This document shows positions 48,983-58,054 of a stretch of 64,000 bases of DNA, piece by piece. This stretch comes from DGNJ01 sp002388905 (GTDB lineage: Bacteria; Pseudomonadota; Gammaproteobacteria; Pseudomonadales; Porticoccaceae). The notes beneath the pieces were generated by a model. It saw only the letters and a program-made list of their open reading frames with translations. It had not been told where the DNA came from and made no database searches. The stretch spans positions 372,001 through 436,000 of the forward strand of contig DAITSJ010000001.1 of NCBI GenBank assembly GCA_036843405.1, in the 5' to 3' direction. The first letter of the stretch is position 1. Each line of letters opens with the position of its first letter. The translations under genes were made by a program, and so were the position numbers.

Positions 48983-49257
48983 CTTATGGGCACCTCTATA
49001 AATTGGGAGCAGCCTCTGGCTTTCAGGCGGATTTGCAATCAAGGAGCAACTTCGCAGGCATGCTGGTTGCCTGTCGAGAAGTTGCAACGCCGAGTGCGAA
49101 TCCGCCTGAAAGCCCCGAAGGGCGCGGCCTGACAGGCGCCAGCGCTGCGTTGGCTTGCTTGACAAGGACAACCAGCCTTGTCCTGCGCAAACCGCCTTGC
49201 GCTGACGCCTGTCAGGTTGCGCAGAGGCCACTCACAATTTATAGAGGTGCCCTTATG
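48983..49257. mobile_element. MITE-like palindromic element with terminal inverted repeats and target-site duplication
   Basis: Non-coding element between hemB and the MAPEG gene. The ends carry perfect inverted repeats GGGCACCTCTATAAATTG (48988-49005) and CAATTTATAGAGGTGCCC (49235-49252); with three mismatches the pairing extends to 31 bp. A 6-bp direct repeat CTTATG flanks it (48983-48988 and 49252-49257), as expected of a transposition target duplication. Inside are two nested hairpins: arm A 49018-49036 pairs with 49096-49114 (one mismatch), around an inner hairpin 49046-49085; arm B 49128-49145 pairs with 49199-49216 (one mismatch), around GACAAGG/CCTTGTC. No transposase is encoded. Total length is about 263 bp. 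Confidence 0.8.
49244..49249 (+). promoter_or_regulatory. Ribosome binding site of the MAPEG gene, supplied by the element end
   Basis: GAGGTG, 5 nt before the ATG at 49255. It is part of the right terminal inverted repeat of the palindromic element, and it matches the anti-Shine-Dalgarno core well. Confidence 0.65.
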
Positions 49258-49638
49258 ACCATCGCTTTTACCTGTGTGCTGATCGCCATCGTCCTGCCCT
49301 ACGTCTGGGCCTATTATGCCAAACGCGGCCTGATGTCCGGGCGCACCTACGACAACAGCGCCCCGCGCCTGCAACTGGCGGAACTGACCGGTGCCGAGGC
49401 CCGGGCCAACTGGGCCCAGCAGAATACGTTCGAGGCCCTGCCGGGCTTTATCGGCGCGGTAATCATTGCCCACCTGGGTGACGCCGCCCAGATCACCGTC
49501 GATACGCTGGCGGTCATTTTCATCATCGCCCGCCTGGGCCATGGCGTCTGCTATATCCGTGACCTGGCAACCCTGCGCAGCAGCTGTTGGGCGGTGGGGT
49601 TCTTTGCCGTGATCGGGCTTTTTATCGCGGCGTTTTAG
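49255..49638 (+). CDS. MAPEG family membrane protein
   Basis: A 127-residue protein with four hydrophobic segments (FTCVLIAIVLPYVWAYYA, then LPGFIGAVIIAHLG, ITVDTLAVIFIIARLGHGVCYI and SCWAVGFFAVIGLFIAAF). The pattern N-x-x-E-(A/S) in AQQNTFEALPGF is characteristic of MAPEG proteins, some of which are glutathione-dependent. The frame stays open back to 49003 through the palindromic element, so a longer product is theoretically possible, but the extension has no family match. The ATG lies in the duplicated target site of the element. Confidence 0.85.
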   Translation: MTIAFTCVLIAIVLPYVWAYYAKRGLMSGRTYDNSAPRLQLAELTGAEARANWAQQNTFEALPGFIGAVIIAHLGDAAQITVDTLAVIFIIARLGHGVCYIRDLATLRSSCWAVGFFAVIGLFIAAF

Positions 49639-49644
49639 GGCCTG

Positions 49645-50952
49645 TTAACAGCCCCTCCCCAGCGCTTGGTTCGCAAGTCTGGCGAACACCTTTTCCGCGG
49701 CATCCAGGGTGGCGGCGATATCGTCGTCCGTATGGGCCGCGGACATAAAACCCGCTTCGAAGGAGGCTGGTGCCAGATAAATGCCCGCGTCGAGCATGCC
49801 GTGGAAAAAGGCTGAAAAGCGCTCCTTGTCCGACGCCATCACCTGCTGGTAGCTGCTCACAACCTCCTCGTCGGTAAAAAAGATGCCGAACATGGTGCCC
49901 ACGTGGTTTTCGGTGACGGGGATGCCCGCCGCCCTGCCTCGTTCCACCAGGCCGCGTGCCAGGGTTTCGGTGCGCTTGAAAAGCGCCTCGTGGAAGCCCG
50001 GCCGGGAAACCTCTTCCAGGGTGGCGAGCCCCGCCGCCATGGCCACCGGATTGCCGGAAAGAGTGCCGGCCTGGTAGACGGGACCCAGGGGAGAAATCTG
50101 CTCCATGATTTCCCGTTTGCCGCCGAACGCGCCCACGGGCATTCCGCCGCCGATGACCTTGCCCAGGGTGATCAGGTCCGCCTCGATACCGAAGCGGCCC
50201 ACGGCGCTCTCCGGCCCCACCCGGAATCCGGTCATCACCTCGTCGAAAATCAGCACGGCCCCGTGACGGGTGCACTGTTCGCGCAGGGTTTCCAGGAAAC
50301 CGGGTGCTGGCGGGATGCAATTCATGTTGCCGGCCACTGGTTCGACGATGATGCAGGCGACATCCCCGCCCACCTGCGAAAAAACCTCTTCGACGGCGGC
50401 ACTGTCGTTATAGGGCAGGGTCAACGTATGGTCTGCCAGTGCCTTGGGAACCCCGGGCGAACTGGGTACGCCCAGGGTCAGGGCGCCGGAGCCGGCCTTG
50501 ACCAGCAGCGAGTCGGAGTGACCGTGGTAGCAGCCCTCGAATTTGACGATCTTGTCCCGGCCGGTATAACCCCTGGCGAGGCGGATGGCGCTCATAGTGG
50601 CTTCGGTGCCGGAGTTGTCCATGCGCACCAGGTCCAGGCCCGGCACCAGTTCGCAGAGCTTGTCGGCGAGGCGGGTCTCCAGCACGGTGGGGGCGCCGAA
50701 GGTGAGACCCTTTTCCAGTTGCGAGCGCACCGCGTTGAGCACAGTCTCGTGACTATGCCCCAGAATCATGGGACCCCAGGACAGGACATAGTCGATATAG
50801 CGTTTACCCTCGGTATCCCACAGATAGGGGCCGCTGGCCCGGTCGAAGAAAACCGGTGTGCCGCCCACCGCCCTGAAGGCCCGGACCGGCGAATTGACGC
50901 CGCCGGGAATGTGGCGCTGGGCTGCGGAAAACAGTTGCTCGGATGCGGACAT
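49645..50952 (-). CDS. hemL: Glutamate-1-semialdehyde 2,1-aminomutase
   Basis: A 435-residue PLP enzyme that makes aminolevulinate from glutamate semialdehyde, the C5 route to heme. Motifs are FSAAQRHIPGGVNSPVRAF, MDNSGTEATMSAIRLARG, FEGCYHGHSD, LIFDEVMTGFRVG and the PLP-lysine in LGKVIGGGMPVGAFGG. It ends NQALGRGC. Only 6 bp separate it from the convergent MAPEG gene. hemB is 0.7 kb away, giving two successive heme-synthesis genes close together. Confidence 0.97.
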   Translation of the reverse strand: MSASEQLFSAAQRHIPGGVNSPVRAFRAVGGTPVFFDRASGPYLWDTEGKRYIDYVLSWGPMILGHSHETVLNAVRSQLEKGLTFGAPTVLETRLADKLCELVPGLDLVRMDNSGTEATMSAIRLARGYTGRDKIVKFEGCYHGHSDSLLVKAGSGALTLGVPSSPGVPKALADHTLTLPYNDSAAVEEVFSQVGGDVACIIVEPVAGNMNCIPPAPGFLETLREQCTRHGAVLIFDEVMTGFRVGPESAVGRFGIEADLITLGKVIGGGMPVGAFGGKREIMEQISPLGPVYQAGTLSGNPVAMAAGLATLEEVSRPGFHEALFKRTETLARGLVERGRAAGIPVTENHVGTMFGIFFTDEEVVSSYQQVMASDKERFSAFFHGMLDAGIYLAPASFEAGFMSAAHTDDDIAATLDAAEKVFARLANQALGRGC

Positions 50953-51034
50953 GACGACTCCTGGCTTGAAATTCTGAAGTCTATTATCCAGACAGGGCCG
51001 GGGCCTGACTATAGCGCCCCGTGATGATTTATTG

Positions 51035-52435
51035 TCAGGCCCGGCGATCTTGCCGTCGCTGTTCCCGCATCCCGCCGAAGTAGCGGGCCACCGCGTCGTT
51101 GACCCGGGGTGCCAGGACCAGTGTCGAAACCATGGTGGGAATGGCCATGACGGCGTACATGCCGATGATGATGCCGTTGACCATGTTGAGTGATATGACC
51201 GAGCCCACCACGATCAGGGCAATGTAAATGGGCGTGTAGTAGTGCTGGCGGTGGGCGCCGAGCAGGAAACCCACGCACTTGGCCCCGTAGAACCAGAAGG
51301 AGATGATGGTGCTGAAGCTGAGCAGGGTCACCATCAGGGTAATCAGGTAAAGGCCGGTTTTGGGAAAGACCTGAACCACCGCGTCGGCGGTGAGGGCAAC
51401 CCCTTCCACTCCCCCACTGTTTTGCCATGCGCCGGTGAGCAGGATGATCAGGGCCGTGCAGGTGCAGACGATGATGGTATCGATCACCGGCCCGGTCATG
51501 GCCACCAGTCCCTCGCGTACCGGCTGATCCGTCTTGGCGGCGCCGTGGGCCATGGATTCCGTGCCGATCCCCGCTTCGTTGGAAAAGGCGCCCCGGCGCA
51601 CGCCGATCATGATGGTGCTGCCCACGATACCGCCGGCCACAGCGTGGCCGGAAAAGGCGTCATCGACGATCAGGGCCAACATGGCCGGTACCTCGGCAGC
51701 GTGCCGGAAGAGGACCACAGCGGTCATGCCCAGGTAGAGCACCACCATGGAAGGTACCAGTTTGACGGTGATTTTGCCGATACGCTCGATCTGGCCGATC
51801 ACCACCAGAAACACGAAAAAGGCAAGGATGAGGCTGGCGGCCAGGTCGAAGGTAAAGCTGTCGCCCGCCGCGGCCCAACCGGCGGGCTCGGCGATCCCGT
51901 GGCGCAGCAGGGCCACCATCTGGTTGGCCTGGAACACGGGTAGCGTGCCGAGCATGCCGGCGATGCAGAAGAGAACCGCCAGGGGGCGCCAGCGAGGCCC
52001 CAGGCCCTCCCGGATCACGTACATGGGGCCGCCGCGCAATACACCGGCGGAGTCGTGGCCGCGATACATGACCGCCAGACTGGCGGTATAGAATTTGGTG
52101 GTGACGCCAACGAGGGCCGTGATCCACATCCAGAACACCGCGCCGGGCCCGCCGGTGCTGATGGCAATGGCGACACCGGCGATATTGCCCAGACCCAGGG
52201 TGCCGGACAGGGCCGTCGACAGGGCCTGGGCGTGGGTGACATGGCCCGGATCGTCGGCGCGATTGTACTTGCCGGCGATCAGCGCCAGGGCGTGAGGAAA
52301 GTGACGGTAGGCGCGCAACCGGGAGTAGACCACCAGGAACAGGCCGCCGCCCACCAGCAGTACCACCGTGGGCGTGCTCCACATAAAGTCGGCAAACCAG
52401 TTGATGGCTGCTTCGGCCTGCTGGAGTAAAGACAC
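51035..52435 (-). CDS. Alanine/glycine:cation symporter (AGCS family)
   Basis: A 466-residue transporter with about 10-12 membrane spans. It starts at a GTG after GGAG. The family signatures are GNIAGVAIAISTGGPGAVFWMWITALVG, MYRGHDSAGVLRGGPMYVIREGLG and GAFSNEAGIGTESMAHGAAKT. AGCS carriers take up alanine or glycine with sodium, which fits the sodium-handling genes elsewhere in the window. It is not in an obvious operon. Confidence 0.93.
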   Translation of the reverse strand: MSLLQQAEAAINWFADFMWSTPTVVLLVGGGLFLVVYSRLRAYRHFPHALALIAGKYNRADDPGHVTHAQALSTALSGTLGLGNIAGVAIAISTGGPGAVFWMWITALVGVTTKFYTASLAVMYRGHDSAGVLRGGPMYVIREGLGPRWRPLAVLFCIAGMLGTLPVFQANQMVALLRHGIAEPAGWAAAGDSFTFDLAASLILAFFVFLVVIGQIERIGKITVKLVPSMVVLYLGMTAVVLFRHAAEVPAMLALIVDDAFSGHAVAGGIVGSTIMIGVRRGAFSNEAGIGTESMAHGAAKTDQPVREGLVAMTGPVIDTIIVCTCTALIILLTGAWQNSGGVEGVALTADAVVQVFPKTGLYLITLMVTLLSFSTIISFWFYGAKCVGFLLGAHRQHYYTPIYIALIVVGSVISLNMVNGIIIGMYAVMAIPTMVSTLVLAPRVNDAVARYFGGMREQRRQDRRA

Positions 52436-52531
52436 CTCAGGCGCTCTCCAGGGTTCGGGTACTCCGGCCGGGGATTATTGGATACCTCATGGGCAATGAG
52501 GTTAGCACGGCCGATGCGCCATCGGAATGCT

Positions 52532-52957
52532 TCAGAAAGGTTTGACGATCACCAGAATGACGATGCCCACCAGCATGATGACCGGGACTTCATTGAACCA
52601 GCGGTAGTAGATGTGGCTGCGGGTATTGCGATCGTCGCGAAAGCGAATGAGAAAGACATGACAGGCCAGGTGATAGAGCACCAGCAGGAATACCAGGGCA
52701 AGTTTGGCGTGGAACCAGCCGGCGCTGAGGAAATAGGACGGCGACAGGGCAAACAGCCAGCCGCCAAACAGCAGGGTGGCGACCATGGAGGGGGTGGCAA
52801 TGCCCCGGTAGAGCTTGCGCTCCATGACCTTGAAACGTTCGATGCCTGTCTCGTCCTCGGCCATGGCGTGGTAGACGAAAAGGCGGGGCAGGTAAAACAG
52901 GGCGGCGAACCAGCAGATGACGCTGATAACATGAAAGGCCTCGACCCAGGCGAACAT
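52532..52957 (-). CDS. hemJ: Protoporphyrinogen IX oxidase HemJ
   Basis: A 141-residue four-helix membrane protein of the HemJ (YPPO) family, which oxidises protoporphyrinogen IX in the penultimate heme step. I start it at the ATG at 52957 after a GGGGAG ribosome site, giving MFAWVEAFHVISVICWFAALF. Conserved residues are the His in EAFHVISVICW, RLFVYH, and GWFHAKLALVFLL. In Pseudomonas it lies near argC; here three transport-related genes separate them. Confidence 0.9.
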   Translation of the reverse strand: MFAWVEAFHVISVICWFAALFYLPRLFVYHAMAEDETGIERFKVMERKLYRGIATPSMVATLLFGGWLFALSPSYFLSAGWFHAKLALVFLLVLYHLACHVFLIRFRDDRNTRSHIYYRWFNEVPVIMLVGIVILVIVKPF

Positions 52958-53034
52958 GGCTCTCCCCCACGACAATGAAGAGCGAATCCTAAACCAAAGC
53001 GGCGCGAAACCGAAACCCGGAGTCGTTGGATCGC

Positions 53035-54327
53035 TCAGAAATAGTAGCCGACATTAACATTGAAACGCGTGTTGCGCTCGCCGCTGTTAGCACCGAGGGT
53101 GCCGCCGATAAAGGGCTGGTTTTCAGCCGACACCAGGTCAAAATAGGTATACAGCCCGCCGGCGGCCACCGCCACTCCCAGAATGTTCATTGTCGTATCG
53201 TCGAGGCCGGCGGATTTGCCCGTGAGCAGGCTGTTGTCGCTGTAAAAGGTCAGGTCGGTCACCGGCCCCCAGTCCACTGGCAGGTTGTAGGCCAGGTTGG
53301 CGGTGTATAATTCCGCCTCGGCAGGGATGGTGTCAAAAAAGGCGTAGGCGCCCACGGCCAGTCGCTCGGCGCCGGTGTCCAGATCGTACTCGTATCTCGC
53401 TGCCTGTAATTGCAGGTTCCAGCGCCCGTAATTGCCGTTAATGTGCACAGCCCCCGCGCGGTAGTCGCCGGCGGAACCGTCGACATCGTAGATCTCCCCG
53501 CGCAGCAGGGACAGCCCCAGTTCAGTACTGTCCCCGTCGGTGTTCTCCCAGGTGTGGGCCAAGCGACCGACGATCGTGTTGCCCTCTCCCAGGCGTCGGC
53601 TCGGTGCCGCGAAAGCACCCTCCGCCGGTCCTCTTTCGCCCACGATATCGTAGGAATAGCGGTCGCTGCGGTCGCTGACATAGCCGTCCACGCCGCCCAA
53701 CTCATCGTTTTTGAAAAACGCCAGGCGAATATCCCAGGGGCCGTTCTCATAGAGGAGCTTGGCGCCGGCATCGTAGTCGTCCTCAAGCCCCACGTAGTAA
53801 CCGGTATCGAAAAAGAAGTTGTGGGAGTTGTAGGGCAAAACCCCGAACGGCACCTTGGTGATGCCCACCTGGCCCTGCCAGTGCTTATCGAACTGGTAAC
53901 CCACCCAGGCGTGGTGCACCACTTCCATGTACTGGTAATAGCGCAATTCGGCCGACAGCAGGACATCGGCAATACGGCCATCGAAGTTGATGCGGATGGT
54001 GTCCAGGTCCAGGTCCCCGGCCCGGTCACGGTTGGCGGGCACATAATCTTCGAAACTGTACTGGAAGCGGACCGCACCGCCGACGTCAATGCGATCCTGG
54101 CTAACGCTTTGGGTTTCGGGTTCGAGGGCCTGGTCGGCCTCGTACGCCGTACGCACTTCGTCCAGTTCTTCCTCGACCATGTCCGGTTGCCCGTCGTCGT
54201 TCAGTTTTTTCTCCAGTTGAGCGATCCTGGCCTTGAGTGCCTCCAGTTCTTCGCGCAATGCCTCTTTTTCCGTACCGTGTGCTGTTAATGCGACGCACAG
54301 GGTCAGGGCAACACAGGGTGTTTTCAT
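53035..54327 (-). CDS. Outer-membrane porin-like protein with N-terminal coiled coil
   Basis: A 430-residue exported protein: signal peptide 1-19, then a coiled coil (EKEALREELEALKARIAQLEKKL, about 20-43) and an acidic linker. About 330 residues of alternating beta strands follow, ending NVGYYF with the terminal aromatic residue needed for outer-membrane insertion. The layout resembles trimeric porins that begin with a coiled coil, such as the OprO/OprP and DUF3138 types. The transported solute is unknown. It lies 46 bp after the BCCT transporter gene and may share its transcript. Confidence 0.8.
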   Translation of the reverse strand: MKTPCVALTLCVALTAHGTEKEALREELEALKARIAQLEKKLNDDGQPDMVEEELDEVRTAYEADQALEPETQSVSQDRIDVGGAVRFQYSFEDYVPANRDRAGDLDLDTIRINFDGRIADVLLSAELRYYQYMEVVHHAWVGYQFDKHWQGQVGITKVPFGVLPYNSHNFFFDTGYYVGLEDDYDAGAKLLYENGPWDIRLAFFKNDELGGVDGYVSDRSDRYSYDIVGERGPAEGAFAAPSRRLGEGNTIVGRLAHTWENTDGDSTELGLSLLRGEIYDVDGSAGDYRAGAVHINGNYGRWNLQLQAARYEYDLDTGAERLAVGAYAFFDTIPAEAELYTANLAYNLPVDWGPVTDLTFYSDNSLLTGKSAGLDDTTMNILGVAVAAGGLYTYFDLVSAENQPFIGGTLGANSGERNTRFNVNVGYYF

Positions 54328-54372
54328 GGCGATTGGCTCCCGAACGAGAATCTTGGTTTTCCAGGTAACCGC

Positions 54373-56361
54373 TCAATTGGCGCTTACGTGGAGAAAATGC
54401 CGGTGTTTTTCATAGTGGCTGAGAATGTCACCGATCAGTTGATCCTTTGTGTAGTCCATGACGTCATAACCCTGACCGCCTTCCGCAAGGTGGACTTCGG
54501 CGCGGTAATAGTGGGGCTGTTTGTCCGGATGCTCCGACTCCGGGAAGGCGAAAGTGGGTGCGGTGTATTCGCGCATCTCCAGGGCGTAGGTGAAATCGGG
54601 CACCCCGTTGTAGAAAACCGTGAGGGTGATGCGATCATCGCCCCGGTCGAGCCGGGCATCCATGTCGTGGCGGCGCAGTTCCTCGGCCACGTCCCGCAAT
54701 GCTTCCCAGCCGGTGGTCATAAGGTAGCGGTAGACCTTGTTGCGCTCTGGATGGCTTACCAGGGACCGCAGGCGCTTCTGCCAGGGAACACGTTCGCCGC
54801 CGAGGACCGGCGACGGCAGCATGCCATGGGATATGGTGCGCAAATGTTCGAGGCGCAGTCCGCGCCACAGGCCGTAACAGATTAAGAGCATGATAACGGC
54901 GAAGGGCAGCGCCCCGGCGATGGAAGCGGTCTGCAATGCACCGAGGCCGCCTGCCAGCAGGAGGACCGCGGCAACGACACCCTCGGTTATGGCCCAGAAT
55001 ATCCGTTGCCAGAGAGGGGGATCGGTCTTGCCCCCCGATGTGATGACATCGATCACCAGGGAGCCGGAATCCGACGATGTCACGAAGAAGGTGATCACCA
55101 ACAGTGTCGCGACGCCGGAGGACAGCTCGGAGAGTGGCAGGTACTCGAGGGTCTGGAACAGTGCCACGGGGAGGTTGTCGCTGACCGCGGCGGAGATGCC
55201 GCCAGCCGCCTCATTCAGTTCCAGGTAGATGGCGGTATTGCCAAAAAAGGTCATCCACATGAACGTGAAGCCCACCGGCACGAATAACACGCCGCAGACG
55301 AACTCCCGGATTGTCCGGCCCCGTGATACACGGGCGATGAACATGCCCACGAACGGTGACCAGGCCATCCACCAGCCCCAGTAGAAGAGAGTCCAGCTGC
55401 CCAGCCATTCGTTGGGTTCGTAGGCGTAGAGATTGAATGTTTTGCCCACCACTTCGCTGAGATAATTGCCAACGTTCTGAACCAGTGCTTCCAGGAGATG
55501 CTGCGTCGGGCCGAAAGACAGCATGAACAGCATGAGGATTACCGCCAGGAGCAGGTTGAGTTCGCTGAGGCGTTTTATGCCGGAGTCCAGTCCGGCCACG
55601 ACAGAGGCGGTCGCCATGAGTGTGATGGCGGCGATCAGGGTAATTTGTACCCCCAGGGACACGGGAATATCGAACAGATAGCCGAGGCCGGCATTGATCT
55701 GCATGACGCCGAGCCCCAGCGACGTGGCGATCCCGAACATGGTGCCCAACACGGCAAATATATCGACGATATGGCCGATGGGCCCATAGATGCGTTCCCC
55801 GATCAGGGGGTAAAGCGCGGAACGGATTGTCAGTGGCAGCTGGTGGCGGAAGCTGAAGTAGGCCAGGGACATGCCGATCACTGCATAAATGGACCAGGCG
55901 TGTAGGCCCCAGTGGAAAAACGTCAGCGACATGGCTTCGCGCGCGGCGGGTATGGTGGCGCCATCCCCCTGGGGCGGCGATACGTAGTGCATGATGGGTT
56001 CGCCGACGCCGAAAAACAGAAGCCCGATGCCCATACCCGCGGAAAACAGCATGGAAAACCAGGAAATGTTGCTATAGTCGGGTCGGGAATGATCGGGACC
56101 GAGCCGGATGGCGCCGTAGGAACTTATGGCCAGGGCTGCCGAAAATAACAGAAAAACCGCCACGGCAAGGAGGTAAAACCACCCGAATGTGTCGACAATC
56201 CACGCCTGCGTGGCGCTGAAAAGGGTCCCTGCCGTATCCGGCAACAGAGCCGAGAAAAGCACGAACAGCAGAATGAGTGCGCCGGAACCAAAAAAAACAA
56301 CGGGGTTGAATTCGGCCCGGGGTTTTCGATATTCGGATGACGGGTCGTCCGGCTCGGACAT
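54373..56361 (-). CDS. BCCT family betaine/choline transporter
   Basis: A 662-residue transporter with 12 membrane spans and a C-terminal cytoplasmic domain of about 150 residues. It starts at an ATG after AGGAG. Motifs are SAGMGIGLLFFGVGEPIMHY and the Trp-rich substrate segment LFYWGWWMAWSPFVGMFIARVSRGRTIREF. A Gly in GMGIGLLFF marks the BetT-like, proton-coupled branch rather than the sodium-coupled BetP type. Compatible with osmoprotection. The C-terminal domain resembles the regulatory tail of BetT. Confidence 0.93.
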   Translation of the reverse strand: MSEPDDPSSEYRKPRAEFNPVVFFGSGALILLFVLFSALLPDTAGTLFSATQAWIVDTFGWFYLLAVAVFLLFSAALAISSYGAIRLGPDHSRPDYSNISWFSMLFSAGMGIGLLFFGVGEPIMHYVSPPQGDGATIPAAREAMSLTFFHWGLHAWSIYAVIGMSLAYFSFRHQLPLTIRSALYPLIGERIYGPIGHIVDIFAVLGTMFGIATSLGLGVMQINAGLGYLFDIPVSLGVQITLIAAITLMATASVVAGLDSGIKRLSELNLLLAVILMLFMLSFGPTQHLLEALVQNVGNYLSEVVGKTFNLYAYEPNEWLGSWTLFYWGWWMAWSPFVGMFIARVSRGRTIREFVCGVLFVPVGFTFMWMTFFGNTAIYLELNEAAGGISAAVSDNLPVALFQTLEYLPLSELSSGVATLLVITFFVTSSDSGSLVIDVITSGGKTDPPLWQRIFWAITEGVVAAVLLLAGGLGALQTASIAGALPFAVIMLLICYGLWRGLRLEHLRTISHGMLPSPVLGGERVPWQKRLRSLVSHPERNKVYRYLMTTGWEALRDVAEELRRHDMDARLDRGDDRITLTVFYNGVPDFTYALEMREYTAPTFAFPESEHPDKQPHYYRAEVHLAEGGQGYDVMDYTKDQLIGDILSHYEKHRHFLHVSAN

Positions 56362-56474
56362 GTCGGCTGCTCCTGATCACTGTGCCTTGATTATTGCCGC
56401 CACGGGGCGAAATCGCGTTTGCTTCCAGCGATAAAACCAGTGAAGCATAGAACCCCGGGTTTGGAAAGTTGGTC

Positions 56475-57815
56475 TCAAGAGCCTCGGGGCGGCCTCTCCG
56501 TCCCCTCATCTGGCGAGGGCGGGCCGTTCCCCTTATCCCGCCGGGCCTCCTGTTTTTCCAGAAGATCCTCGGCGAGGGACCAGTAAACGGTATTTCGGCA
56601 CAGCAGTTTGGAGGTGCCCAGCGCGATGAATGCCGTGCCCAGAATGGGCAGCACCATGCTCGGGTTGGCCGTCATCTCCATAACGATCATGGCGGCGGTA
56701 ATGGGCGTCTGCACGACGCCGGTAAAATAGGCCACCATGCCCAGAATGACCATTGCCGCCACGGGCGTTGCCGGGACCAGTGGCGCCAGTTCGGAGCCCA
56801 GCCCGGCACCCGCCGCCAGGGAGGGCGCAAAAATCCCGCCCGGTATACCGGTAAAATAGGAGACCCAGGTGGCGAAGATCTTGGCCACCGAGAATTCGAG
56901 TCCCGAGTCGCTCGCGCCGGTGAGGATATCCTTGGCGTGGTGGTAGCCGGAACCGAAGCTCGCGCCCTCGGTCCATATACCCATTGCGGCAAGCAGCAGG
57001 CCGGCGAGGAAGGCCAGGCGCATTGGCGCGCGCTTGATAATAGGCACCAGGCGGCGGGAACCCTGGATCAGGGTAATACTGAATAGTCCGCCGAGCAGGC
57101 CGCCGGCAATACCGCACAGGGGGACCGCAAGCCAGGCCGTGGCGGAGCCTATGGAGACGTCGGTATTGCCGAAATAGGTATAGTTGCCGAGCAGGGCAAC
57201 CGCGATGACGCCGGCCAGCAGTACCGCGGTGAGCACCGCCCCGCTGGAGCGCTCCTCGAAGGAGCGGGCCATTTCCTCGATGGCGAACATGATCCCCGCC
57301 AGGGGTGTGTTGAAGGCGGCGGAAATCCCCGCTGCGCCGCCGGCGAGTATCAGGCCCCGTTCCAGCAGGTGGTGGGGAAACCGGGCGAAGCGGCCGAGGC
57401 GGAACATCACCGACGCGCCGATGTGCACCGTGGGGCCCTCGCGACCGATGGAGGCGCCCGAGAAAAGGCCCAGCAACGTCAGTACCAGTTTCCAGAACGC
57501 GATACGGAAGGACAGGAGTTTCAGGCGGTAGCGCTCGTCGGAGTTCTGCAGCGCGGCGATGGCCTGGGGTATGCCCGAGCCGCGCGCACCCGGTGCCCAG
57601 TGCCGCGTTATCCACACGGCTATCATGATGCCCAGGGGGGTTACTATCCAGGGCAGCCATGGATACTGCTGAAACAGGTGGTTGCGGGCTATTTCCACCC
57701 AGTCACCCGACCAGGCGAAAAAGGCGGCGACGACGCCGATGATGATCGCGCCGAGCCACAGCACGAGGCGTACCCGCCAGGCGCTGACAGAGAGCAGGCT
57801 CATTTGTTCCGGCAT
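56475..57815 (-). CDS. ClC family chloride/proton antiporter
   Basis: A 446-residue membrane transporter; the start is the ATG at 57815 (MPEQMSLLSVSAWR), while the open frame continues upstream into basic, unrelated sequence. Chloride-site motifs GSGIPQ, GREGPTVHIG (gating Glu) and GIPGGIFAPSLAAGAGLG are intact. The inner proton-transfer glutamate pair is in FAIEEM. These point to an H+/Cl- exchanger of the ClcA type rather than a channel. No C-terminal CBS domain is present. It is divergent from argC. Confidence 0.93.
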   Translation of the reverse strand: MPEQMSLLSVSAWRVRLVLWLGAIIIGVVAAFFAWSGDWVEIARNHLFQQYPWLPWIVTPLGIMIAVWITRHWAPGARGSGIPQAIAALQNSDERYRLKLLSFRIAFWKLVLTLLGLFSGASIGREGPTVHIGASVMFRLGRFARFPHHLLERGLILAGGAAGISAAFNTPLAGIMFAIEEMARSFEERSSGAVLTAVLLAGVIAVALLGNYTYFGNTDVSIGSATAWLAVPLCGIAGGLLGGLFSITLIQGSRRLVPIIKRAPMRLAFLAGLLLAAMGIWTEGASFGSGYHHAKDILTGASDSGLEFSVAKIFATWVSYFTGIPGGIFAPSLAAGAGLGSELAPLVPATPVAAMVILGMVAYFTGVVQTPITAAMIVMEMTANPSMVLPILGTAFIALGTSKLLCRNTVYWSLAEDLLEKQEARRDKGNGPPSPDEGTERPPRGS

Positions 57816-58054
57816 GGTGTTCCCGTGGTTCGCTGTGGACGGTTGTCGACGGTGGCGGCGAAATGGTTTGCCAACGCCACTACGACTGCGATCCGCAAAA
57901 CGGGACATTATACCGCTTGTGCCGGTAAAAGTTTTGCCCGGCCTGTAACGGGGTCGTCGGGCGCCAACCCGCGGCCGCGCTGCCCCTGCGATCGGTCCGC
58001 GCATGGGTTATCATAGTGTGTTGTCGCGAATACGAGAATGAGAGAGGTAACGTC

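Noticed and set aside
49003..49254. N-terminal extension of the MAPEG protein through the palindromic element
   Set aside because: The extension has no family match, and GAGGTG before the ATG at 49255 explains translation.
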